Source: Clostridia bacterium
Lineage (GTDB): Bacteria > Bacillota > Clostridia > Oscillospirales > CAG-272
Direction of reading: 5' to 3'
NCBI GenBank assembly: GCA_017443595.1
Contig: JAFSYU010000054.1
Coordinates: forward strand, 1 to 47,611
DNA length: 47,611 bases
Under the pieces are notes generated by a model. It had not been told where the DNA came from. It made no database searches and saw nothing but the letters and a program-made list of their open reading frames with translations. This document shows positions 17,548-26,200 of this stretch, in pieces (position 1 is the stretch's first letter; each line of letters begins with the position of its first letter). Both the position numbers and the translations under genes were made by a program.

Positions 17548-18318
17548 TCATAACGACAGTTTAAGCCCGTCGTAAGCTACGTTTATGTTATCTTTTCTGC
17601 ATATCTGCACCGTTTCCGCGTGTGATCTGTGCAAAGACGGCGCCAGATGTGAAATGTATACGAGCGTATGATCGTCAATAGTTCCCACCGTGCGAAGCGA
17701 CGGGAGCATAAGGCGTATCATAGGTATGCTGTTGTGCTCGCCCATGCGGTAATCGCCCTCATAATCTCCGCACGTTCCGTCGAGGATGCAGAGATCGAGA
17801 TTCGTTTTCCACAGGTGCATATACGTCCTGAAAAGCAGCCAACCGCCGTCCATTCCGTAAAATATCTTTTTGCTGTTTATTTCTATCAAAAGATGTCTCG
17901 GGAACACTTTATCGTCGTGGTTTGCGATAAGTCCGGTGACGGACAGATCGTCGCTCACCTCGTATTTTTCATAGTTTTTCATCTTTATAACGGTCACGTT
18001 TTCTATTTCGGGAACGACCGCGTCCTCACGCACCCACAGCGTCACGGGATGGTCTTTTGCGATAAAAGCGACGCTGTCCTTGTTGAAATGGTCGCGGTGC
18101 AGATGCGTGACTATTATATCCGTTACTTTATTCGGATCGTTTCCCGATATTCTGAAAGAATCCGGGCAGTGCGGCCCGCAGTCAAGCAGATACCGCCCGT
18201 TTATAAGCGCGCACGAAGCGCGGCGCGCGTCAAAATCAAATCTGTCCTTACAGTCATCCTGCAGTCTTGGTGAAAAGTCCGCCGCGCAGGTGCCTAAAAA
18301 CGTAAAATCGACTGACAT
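17548..18318 (-). CDS. Metallo-beta-lactamase-fold hydrolase
   Basis: A 256-residue MBL-fold enzyme. The metal-binding motif THLHRDHF is at 71-78. Other ligands are supplied by the conserved NHDDK stretch (near 125), GMDGG (near 155) and SHLAPSLHRSH (near 225-235). The family includes phosphodiesterases such as PhnP-like enzymes; the substrate is not readable here. TACCTCC on the + strand (GGAGGTA on the coding strand) precedes the ATG. It is the first gene of a two-gene unit with the GH106-like glycosidase, so a role in processing a glycan-derived phosphodiester is possible but speculative. Confidence 0.82.
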   Translation of the reverse strand: MSVDFTFLGTCAADFSPRLQDDCKDRFDFDARRASCALINGRYLLDCGPHCPDSFRISGNDPNKVTDIIVTHLHRDHFNKDSVAFIAKDHPVTLWVREDAVVPEIENVTVIKMKNYEKYEVSDDLSVTGLIANHDDKVFPRHLLIEINSKKIFYGMDGGWLLFRTYMHLWKTNLDLCILDGTCGDYEGDYRMGEHNSIPMIRLMLPSLRTVGTIDDHTLVYISHLAPSLHRSHAETVQICRKDNINVAYDGLKLSL

Positions 18319-18347
18319 TTTTTACCTCCGGAATGGTTATCATCCTT

Positions 18348-18375
18348 ATTTTACCACAAATTTTTATATAGTCAA
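18348..18375 (-). promoter_or_regulatory. Promoter of the MBL-hydrolase/glycosidase unit
   Basis: On the - strand TTGACT (18370-18375) and TAAAAT (18348-18353) are separated by 16 bp, 30 bases before the start. Confidence 0.65.
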
Positions 18376-18473
18376 GGCATATTTTTACACCCGGTAAAAA
18401 TTAACAAACAGTTTTATAATTATATGAAACTTTACCGTATCGAATAACGTCTATATTATATAACATCGTTTAC

Positions 18474-18502
18474 TTGACAAAGTATATTAAATATGATATA
18501 TT
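18474..18502 (+). promoter_or_regulatory. Promoter of the AAA+/transglutaminase operon
   Basis: A consensus TTGACA at 18474-18479 and TATATT at 18497-18502 have a 17-bp spacer, 31 bases before the first ATG. No other good promoter was seen until 27310, so it probably drives all five genes. Confidence 0.8.
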
Positions 18503-18533
18503 TAGAGAAGTATAAAATAGGAGAAATATTGCT

Positions 18534-19793
18534 ATGAAAATGTTATCGGCGGAAATAACGGAGCCGACGTTCTGGCAGAGCATTACCGGACACCGCGCGA
18601 TATTCTTATATATCGCGGTGCTTTTGTGCGCTCTTATTGCGCTTATGCTTCTTTTCGTCATAAGAAGCGTGCGCGACGTTCAGGCAAGGGAAAAGGAGAA
18701 AAGACTCAAAAAGGAAAGACGCCGTTTCAGCCGCTTAAGCGAGATCGACGCTCTTACAAAAAATAAAAAGGAAGAAAAGTTTGATAACAATATAAATCTG
18801 TCGGAGATATGCGAGAAATTCAGGAATTTCGCATCGTCTCAAATGGGGCTGTATTACGAGCCGGAGACGGTCCGGGCTTTCGTTTCGTCTCTTGCGGTAA
18901 GCAGGCTTGTTATAATGCAGGGCATTTCCGGCACAGGCAAAACGTCGCTCGCGTACGCTTTCGGCAAATTCATACGTCATGAGGCGTCCATCGTCCCGGT
19001 ACAGCCGTCATGGAAGGACAGGACGGATATGCTCGGTTATTACAACGAGTTCACCGGTAAATTTACCGAGACCGATCTTTTATACGATCTTTATAAAGCG
19101 AACACGGACGACGAAATTTATCTTACCGTTCTTGACGAGATGAACATATCCCGCGTTGAATACTATTTTGCGGAATTCTTATCCGTTTTAGAGCTGCCGG
19201 AGCTTGCCTCGAGAAAAATTGAGGTCGTATCCGACGTGCAGGACAACGATCCGAAGCTGCTGTCCGGCGGAAAACTGACGGTGCCGGACAACATATGGTT
19301 TATCGGAACGGCAAATAACGACGATTCAACGCTTTCGATCTCGGACAAGGTCTACGACAGAGCGATGATAATAGAGCTGCAAAGCCGCGCAAAGCCGTTT
19401 TCCGCGCCTTACACGGAGCCGGTTTCCGTAAGCTCAACGTATCTGCATAAACTGTATGAACAGGCGCTGTCCGATTTTGAGATAGACGAGGGAATAAGAT
19501 CAAAATTAGAGCAGATCGACGCGTATATGTCGGATCACTTGCAGATAACTTTCGGCAACAGGATAATGCGGCAGACGGAAAAATTCTTACCCGTATATAA
19601 CGCCTGCGGCGGCACGGAATACCGGGCGCTTGATCTGATCTTATCCAAAAAAGTGCTGCGCAAGCTTGAGATACAGAATCCCGTTTACGTTGCATCCGAG
19701 GCGGGCGGGCTTATTTCCGCAATAGAACGTATCTTCGGCGACGGTATGATGCCGCTTTGCGTATCATATCTGCAGAAGTTTATCAGGATATAG
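18534..19793 (+). CDS. Membrane-anchored McrB-like AAA+ ATPase (first copy)
   Basis: A 419-residue protein. One transmembrane segment (about 22-44) is followed by a basic linker and an AAA+ module of the McrB/MoxR (AAA_5) kind: Walker A GISGTGKT (130-137), Walker B TVLDEMN (198-204, acidic pair 201-202), sensor-like GTANNDDST and DKVYDRA with a candidate arginine finger. Such ATPases form hexamers that remodel or translocate substrates. The membrane anchor is unlike restriction McrB. A close paralogue lies two genes downstream (near-identical blocks PSWKDR, LGYYNEFT, RVEYYFAEFLS). It is the first gene of the operon; the next starts 7 bases later. Confidence 0.85.
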   Translation: MKMLSAEITEPTFWQSITGHRAIFLYIAVLLCALIALMLLFVIRSVRDVQAREKEKRLKKERRRFSRLSEIDALTKNKKEEKFDNNINLSEICEKFRNFASSQMGLYYEPETVRAFVSSLAVSRLVIMQGISGTGKTSLAYAFGKFIRHEASIVPVQPSWKDRTDMLGYYNEFTGKFTETDLLYDLYKANTDDEIYLTVLDEMNISRVEYYFAEFLSVLELPELASRKIEVVSDVQDNDPKLLSGGKLTVPDNIWFIGTANNDDSTLSISDKVYDRAMIIELQSRAKPFSAPYTEPVSVSSTYLHKLYEQALSDFEIDEGIRSKLEQIDAYMSDHLQITFGNRIMRQTEKFLPVYNACGGTEYRALDLILSKKVLRKLEIQNPVYVASEAGGLISAIERIFGDGMMPLCVSYLQKFIRI

Positions 19794-19800
19794 GTTCATT

Positions 19801-21357
19801 ATGAGCAGTAACGAGGTAAAAAGACGGGCGGCTCAGTACGGCGTGCTGAAAGAAATGTCGCGCATATGTTCGTCAGATCCTATAAGATCTGCGCTCGAAA
19901 AAGCGTTTGACAGCAAAGGCGACGGAGAGTACGTTTCCGGCGCGAGAAAAAAAGTGACCGTGGACGAGAGTTGGCTTATAAAATGCGAGGAAGCTCTGCC
20001 GCATATAAAAGAGGCGATAGAGCAGAGCAGGAGCCTTATAAAAAAAGAGGGCGAGGTAGTAAGGATAGACCGCGCAAAGCGCCCTTCAAAAGATTCCGTA
20101 ACGCATCTTTGCCGCCACAGCAATTATATAAAGGCCGTAACGGAAGACGGCAAACTTGCCCCGGAGCAGATATACGTGACGGACAACGACGAGGATCTTG
20201 CTGTATACGAAAACCGCTTTCTCTGCTTTGCGCTGAATTATATGCATTCTTTCATATCTCACAGGTATGAAAAAATGGTCAGGATAATGGCGGAGTCCGG
20301 CGTTTCCCTGCGCGTGTGCAAAAGCAGCAGAGAACAGAACAGAAGCATACTTTACCGGCTTGAAATAGCGGAGACCATGAACGGCTCCGATAATTCAACG
20401 GATCTGAAAAACGACGCTGCGGCGTCAAGGATCCGCGCCGTTCTTAATTCCGTATCCGGTTTTTTGTCAACGCCGCTGATGAAAAGCGTGTCCGCGGCGC
20501 CGCCGCTTTCGCCTCCGATAGTCAGGACCAATATAATAAAAAACAACGTGCATTTTGCGGCCGTGTATATGCTTTACGCTTATCTTTCCTCATATCAGGG
20601 AGACGGATTCACGGTAAAAAACGACGTGCAGAACGAAACACAAGTGCCGGAAAGAGTATCAAAAGCTCTGTCCGATATTGCCGCGCTGCAGTTTTTTGCC
20701 GCTTATCAGGGCGTCTTTGACGGCTGGGATGACTGCGAGGCGGCGTATGAAGAAGTGGAAGCGGAAAAGCGCAAAGAAGAGCTGCGTAAACTTTTGCTTG
20801 ACGCGGAAGCGGCAAAAGAAGCGCTGAAACGCGGTGAAAGATCGGCGGAGGAGTATATAGTCCTGCTTGAAAAAAGCAACGCGGCGCTTTCCGAATCATA
20901 CGAAAAAGCCGAAGAAGATATAAAAGCATATCAAAAGACGGAAAAGGAACAGGAAAGAGAGATAAAACGTCTGTACGCGGAATACGACATGATGAACGAT
21001 CAGATGAGCAGTCTGAGAGAGCAGACGGAAGAGCGTATAAGAGACGACGCCGTAAGGATAGAAAAGAAATACGCGGAAAAAACAAAGCAGGCCATCCGTA
21101 TACAGATGGAAAAGCTTGATAATGAAAGAGAGGCGTGGCAGGCGGAAATAGAGCTTTTGAACGGCAGACTGCACGCTTACAGGATAATTTCCGGTGAAAA
21201 AGACGCGGAGGAAGAAATAGACAACCGCGAGAATTTCATAAAACTTGAAAAAGAGTATAACGCGCTGTCCGGTTATTATAAAAAACAGTGGGCAAAAGCA
21301 AAAAAACGCATACGTAATAACGAATATAAAAACAGAAACGGCGGGGAGAAAAAGTGA
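19801..21357 (+). CDS. DUF2357-like protein with long coiled coil
   Basis: A 518-residue cytoplasmic protein. Residues about 40-330 resemble DUF2357 (VVRIDRAKRPSKDSVTHLCRH then VYENRFLCFALNYMHSF), a domain known as the N-terminal part of McrC-like partners of McrB ATPases. In those proteins a PD-(D/E)XK nuclease (DUF524) follows; here residues about 310-490 are instead highly charged heptad-rich coiled coil, and no PD...(D/E)XK pattern was found. It probably links or regulates the two flanking ATPases. Its TGA overlaps the next gene's start (TGATG). The DUF2357 assignment is from motif memory and should be treated as moderate. Confidence 0.65.
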   Translation: MSSNEVKRRAAQYGVLKEMSRICSSDPIRSALEKAFDSKGDGEYVSGARKKVTVDESWLIKCEEALPHIKEAIEQSRSLIKKEGEVVRIDRAKRPSKDSVTHLCRHSNYIKAVTEDGKLAPEQIYVTDNDEDLAVYENRFLCFALNYMHSFISHRYEKMVRIMAESGVSLRVCKSSREQNRSILYRLEIAETMNGSDNSTDLKNDAAASRIRAVLNSVSGFLSTPLMKSVSAAPPLSPPIVRTNIIKNNVHFAAVYMLYAYLSSYQGDGFTVKNDVQNETQVPERVSKALSDIAALQFFAAYQGVFDGWDDCEAAYEEVEAEKRKEELRKLLLDAEAAKEALKRGERSAEEYIVLLEKSNAALSESYEKAEEDIKAYQKTEKEQEREIKRLYAEYDMMNDQMSSLREQTEERIRDDAVRIEKKYAEKTKQAIRIQMEKLDNEREAWQAEIELLNGRLHAYRIISGEKDAEEEIDNRENFIKLEKEYNALSGYYKKQWAKAKKRIRNNEYKNRNGGEKK

Positions 21358-22712
21358 TGAAAAGATCCGTTGTCCTATCCGTCATACTGTCCGCGGCGGC
21401 GGGCGTCATAACGCTTATCGGAGTGCTTTTGGTAATAAGTCTGCTTCAGCATAACGAAACGCAGGGCGAGGCGGGCTGGAATTCGTTTCTTATGCTGCCG
21501 GATTCCGCGGCTGTAGTCGTATCCGTCATACTCATACTGCTCGATATAGCCTGTACCGTCTTTGCAGTTATGCTCATAATTTCAAATATCAGAACAAAAA
21601 AAGCCGCGTCAGACAGTGAAAAAGTATCAAAAAAGACGCGTTTTTCAAAACTGCACCGCATAGATTCAGACGTTTTCAAAAAAGAAAAACCGCCGTATGA
21701 CGAGGTGAAGTCTTTACAAAACTTCTGCGAGAGCTTCCGTGATTTTGCGGCGTCTGAAATGGGGCTTTACTACGACAGATCGGTCATCAGAGCGTACGTT
21801 GCCGCCATGTCCTGCACTCATCTTATAATACTGCAGGGTATTTCCGGCACGGGAAAAACGTCCTTGCCTTTTGCTTTCGGCAAATATATAAACAGCGACG
21901 CGTCCGTCACGCCGGTACAGCCGTCGTGGAAGGACCGCTCCGACCTGCTCGGATATTATAACGAATTTACTGATTCATATACGGAAACGGAGCTTTTGTG
22001 CCGTTTGTACGAGGCGAATCTTACGGATGATATTTATACGGTAGTGCTTGACGAAATGAACATAGCGCGCGTGGAATATTATTTTGCGGAGTTTCTGTCT
22101 TTGCTTGAGCTTCCCGCCGGCGCGTCGCGCAGGGTGAGAGTCACCTCCGACAGCAGACCGAGTGACCCGGCGCTGTTCAAAAACGGAACGCTTGCCCTGT
22201 CGAACAACGTGTATTTCGTTGGTACCGCCAATAACGACGATTCGACGCTTTCCATATCGGACAAGGTGTGCGACAGAGCTTTTATAATAGAGCTCAACAG
22301 CAGAAGCAAGCCGTTTTCCGCCGTCAGCGCGGGCAGATCGCATATATGCCGTACAAAACTGACGGAGCTGTTTAATGAAGCGCGCGCGTCGCATCCGATG
22401 TCGGAGCAGATGAAGGGCAAGCTGAGCCGGCTTGACGAATATCTTACGGACCGCACGGGCATTTCGTTCGGCAACCGCGTAAAAAGGCAGGCGGAGATAT
22501 TTATCCCCGTCTACGTATCGTGCGGCGGCGAATGGGAAGAAGCGGCTGATATGCTTATAAGCCGCAAGATATTAAACAAAATGGACTCGCTTGACCCGGT
22601 TTTCTGCTGCGGTGAAGCGGACGGGATACTGCGGCAGCTTGACAGCCTTTTCGGAGAAGGAAAAATGCCTTTGTGCGCAGCATATTTAAAGAAATTCAAA
22701 GCGGTGATCTGA
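21357..22712 (+). CDS. Membrane-anchored McrB-like AAA+ ATPase (second copy)
   Basis: A 451-residue paralogue of the ATPase at 18534. It has two N-terminal hydrophobic segments (about 6-31 and 50-76) instead of one, then the same AAA+ module: Walker A GISGTGKT near 161-168, VVLDEMNIARVEYYF, GTANNDDST and DKVCDRA. Conservation of both catalytic sites suggests that both copies hydrolyse ATP, perhaps as a mixed ring. The ATG at 21357 overlaps the previous TGA; a GTG one codon earlier (21354) is also possible. GGGGAG precedes it at good spacing. Confidence 0.85.
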   Translation: MKRSVVLSVILSAAAGVITLIGVLLVISLLQHNETQGEAGWNSFLMLPDSAAVVVSVILILLDIACTVFAVMLIISNIRTKKAASDSEKVSKKTRFSKLHRIDSDVFKKEKPPYDEVKSLQNFCESFRDFAASEMGLYYDRSVIRAYVAAMSCTHLIILQGISGTGKTSLPFAFGKYINSDASVTPVQPSWKDRSDLLGYYNEFTDSYTETELLCRLYEANLTDDIYTVVLDEMNIARVEYYFAEFLSLLELPAGASRRVRVTSDSRPSDPALFKNGTLALSNNVYFVGTANNDDSTLSISDKVCDRAFIIELNSRSKPFSAVSAGRSHICRTKLTELFNEARASHPMSEQMKGKLSRLDEYLTDRTGISFGNRVKRQAEIFIPVYVSCGGEWEEAADMLISRKILNKMDSLDPVFCCGEADGILRQLDSLFGEGKMPLCAAYLKKFKAVI

Positions 22713-22713
22713 T

Positions 22714-23250
22714 ATGAAGGATAAAAACGTATTTGAAAAAGCGCGGATGAACGGCGTGCTCATACCGCTGGCGGGCTTTGTCGCCGCGGCGGCGCTGATA
22801 CTTGCCGTAATATTCATATCCGCTTATTTCGGCGCGTTTACCGGACTGTCCGACAAAGAAAAAGAACATAGCGCTGAGTTTGAAGAGCCGGCGCCGCCGT
22901 CGTATGATTACGGTATAGAAACCGTAAACGAAGAGCCCGAAGTTGAAGTTGAGATACGTATACTTGAATTCACGTCTTCCGACGACGGAGACGTCAGCTA
23001 TAAACTCAAATTAGTAAACAACAACGGAACGCCGGCAAAAGTAACAGACGCAAGATGTATGATGTACGAAAAAGAAAAGTGCGTTAAAAGCAGTACGCTT
23101 GCCAAGGATATAACGCTTGAAGGAGGCACCTTTGCGGAATTGTCCGGCGCGGAGAAAACAGACGGCGCGGACACCGTAATATTTTACGTCAGCTGGGAAG
23201 ATCAGTACGGATCAAAAGCCGACGCGTATACAGTCTGCAAGAAAAAATAA
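22714..23250 (+). CDS. Small single-pass membrane protein of the AAA+/transglutaminase operon
   Basis: A 178-residue protein, family not recognised. One transmembrane helix (about 15-39) is followed by an acidic Glu/Pro linker and a beta-rich extracellular domain (about 75-178) with two Cys residues in the middle and one near the end. The start is one base after the previous stop. The alternating pattern suggests an Ig-like or FxLYD-like fold, a guess from pattern only. It could be an extracellular partner of the downstream transglutaminase-like protein. Confidence 0.6.
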   Translation: MKDKNVFEKARMNGVLIPLAGFVAAAALILAVIFISAYFGAFTGLSDKEKEHSAEFEEPAPPSYDYGIETVNEEPEVEVEIRILEFTSSDDGDVSYKLKLVNNNGTPAKVTDARCMMYEKEKCVKSSTLAKDITLEGGTFAELSGAEKTDGADTVIFYVSWEDQYGSKADAYTVCKKK

Positions 23251-23260
23251 AGAGGCATAA

Positions 23261-26200
23261 ATGACATACGACGAATACACGGTAAAAGTCAGGGCAAGAA
23301 TGAAAAAACTTGTCCGGTTTGAAAACTTTATAAAAAAATACCGCTTCCTTATGATAGCCGTGGCGGATATTCTTTTTATTGCTTTCATTTTTACCATGTA
23401 CTTCGCCGGCAGCTATATAAGAGACCTTTCCGCTCGCAACGTGGTGTACGGAGACGAGGGGATCACGCGCGCCGTATCGTTTTTGTCGCGCGTCGAGTAT
23501 AAATATATCGAAAACGGAGAAGAAAAGACCGGACTTCCTTACGGCGCCGGCACGTTTGACATTACGGCGGAAACAAAAAATCCGTTCGGCGTTGTAAGAA
23601 GACAGACCGCTTCTCTCATTGTATTCAAAAGGCCGGCGATCATAAAACTATCCGATTTCAGCGTTGAATACGGAGAAGAGCCGGACATAAAAAGCATAGT
23701 ATCCTCGTCCGATCTTGCGGAGGGCGACGTTATAACGGACGCGGAGATAAGCTACGGCAGATTTGAAAAAACGTCCGACGCCGCAATTACAAGCGTTAAA
23801 ATAGTCAATAAATACGGTTATGACGTGACCTCCTCCTACGATCTGAAATTAGGCTCCGGCAAAGCCGCGGTCCTGCAAAGAAAAATAACCGTTGACACGG
23901 GCTCGTCCGAGAAGAAATACGACGGCAAAGAGCTTATATGCAAAGAATTTGAAATTACTCAGGGCTCGCTTGCGTATGAAGACAGGATCGAAGCGGAGTT
24001 TCCGGTATCCGTTACAAAGCCGGGCGCCGCGTCAAACAAGGCGGATATAAAAATATATTCAAAAGACGGGGAGGACGTAAGCGATAAATACACGGTCACG
24101 GAGCGCATAGGCAGTCTTACCGTCCATCCACTCGTTGTAAGGATAAAGACAGGTTCCGCGGAAAAGGAATACGACGGTAAATCTCTTTCGTGCACGGAAT
24201 ACGAGCTTGTATCCACAGATTTTCCGGAAGGTTACGGCTATGAGGTATCCGGCTTTTCAAAGATCACGGATCCCGGATCCGTATATAACAGCGCGAGGGT
24301 CAAAGTAACGGATCAAAACCACGTTTACGTATACGACGATATATACGAGGTAAAGCTCGATCGCGGAACGCTTACGGTAAAGGGACGAAAAATTACGCTG
24401 AGAAGCAGCACATCCGTTTACGTCTATAACGGAAAACCGCACAATGCGAACAGAACCGTGAAATTAGTGTCGGGAGAACTTTATAAAGAAGATTCTTTTT
24501 CAACGTACAACCATCCGTCAAAGGTATTTGCCGGAGAGTACGAAAACACGTTCTCCGTCACGTTTTCCGGCAGAGTACCCAAAAACGCGTATGATATAAC
24601 GTATGAATACGGAACGCTCAAAATAACTAAAAAACCGCTTACGCTGACCGTGACGGTACACGGAGACGCCGCGCGCGGCAAAAACGCCTTTACCGCGGAT
24701 ATAAGCGGCAGCGTTGTTGAAACAGATACGATAAATACGCCTCTTTTTATCCCGGCGGACACCGCATACGGCGCGTTTGAAAATTATATTTCAAACCACC
24801 TGGTAATTTCTCACGGCAGCAGTAAAGCCAATATCGCTGATTCTTACGATATAACTTATATTATCAAATATGATGAAAACGAACTTGATTCGTTAAGAGC
24901 TGAAGCGGGCGTAACGGGCAACGGCGGCGGAGGCGGCGCGCCGGACGGAGAAGGCACCTCCGGCAGCGGTAAACTGCCGGATATGGATCTGCCGGACGAA
25001 ACGGGACCAAAGATCCCGGCGACTGAAAAATACGGACCTTCCGGGATTGGATCTGCCGGCGTAGGCGGCGGCATAGACAACAGCCCGAGCCCGTACGCCG
25101 AGCTGCCGGATGACGCGCCGGACGTTGAAAAAACGGCGGTGGGCAATATAAGCAGTTACAGAGAGGGCGCCGTATATCTGCGCCTGCGCAGTTTCGGAAA
25201 TTACACGGGCAGCGGCTGGGCGGAGCCGGCGCTGTACGAGAAAACCGCGTCTATACATCCTCTTGATATGACGTACGCCGCGCTTCTGGAAAACAACTAC
25301 GCGGAACTGAATGAAATAGAGGTTGAATATAACGCGGAGGACGGACTTGTCCCCGTTCCGTATTACACCTTGTCGCAAAGATATAAAACGTCGCTTCTTA
25401 TGACGGACGTCGCCGTGCCGAGAGAAAACAAAGATAAAACGTTTTATTATAATCAGATACCCGTTCTCGGCATATCATCTCTGCTTTCGCTTGAAGACGC
25501 GGGGACTGTGGACGTTAGATACAAAGAATTCGTTTACGAAAACTACCTTTCACTGCCGGAGAGCACGGAAACAGAGATAAACAGGGTAATAAAAGACGCC
25601 GGACTTGATATATCTTCGCCTACAATAATACAGGACGTTGCTGATTTTGTAAAACGGTGTGCTTCATACAACGGTTCTTTTGAAAAAATACCGGACGGTG
25701 AGGACAGAGTCATATACTTCTTAACAAAAAGCAAAGAGGGTATATGCGGTCACTTTGCGTCCGCTGCGACCGTCATTTACAGAGCGCTCGGCATTCCCGC
25801 GCGTTATACCGTCGGATATTACGTCGTAACGGACGGCAAATACAGCGTTACGGAGTTTTACGAAAAAGACGCGCACGCGTGGGTAGAGGTGTTCGTTGAC
25901 AGTATCGGCTGGATACCCGTGGAGGTAACGTCTGCCTCTGTCGGCGAAGGCGGAGAGGGATCTCAGCTCCGGCCGCCGCAAAGCGGATCCGAAGTATTTT
26001 ACAACAGACTTTATTATCAGATGGCGTCAAAGTCAAAAGTATACGACGGAAAGCCGCTGTATTCGGATACCGCGGAGCTTTCACCGGGCAGCAACCTGCG
26101 TGAGGGCGACAGGATAGAAGCAAAGACAAGATCCGTCAAATACGCCGGCACTGTCCTGTCGGGATCCACTGCTTTTTCCGTATACGACAAAGACGGAAAA

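Noticed and set aside
18534..22712. A McrBC-type restriction system
   Set aside because: No nuclease motif was found, the ATPases have membrane anchors, and no methylcytosine-binding domain was recognised.
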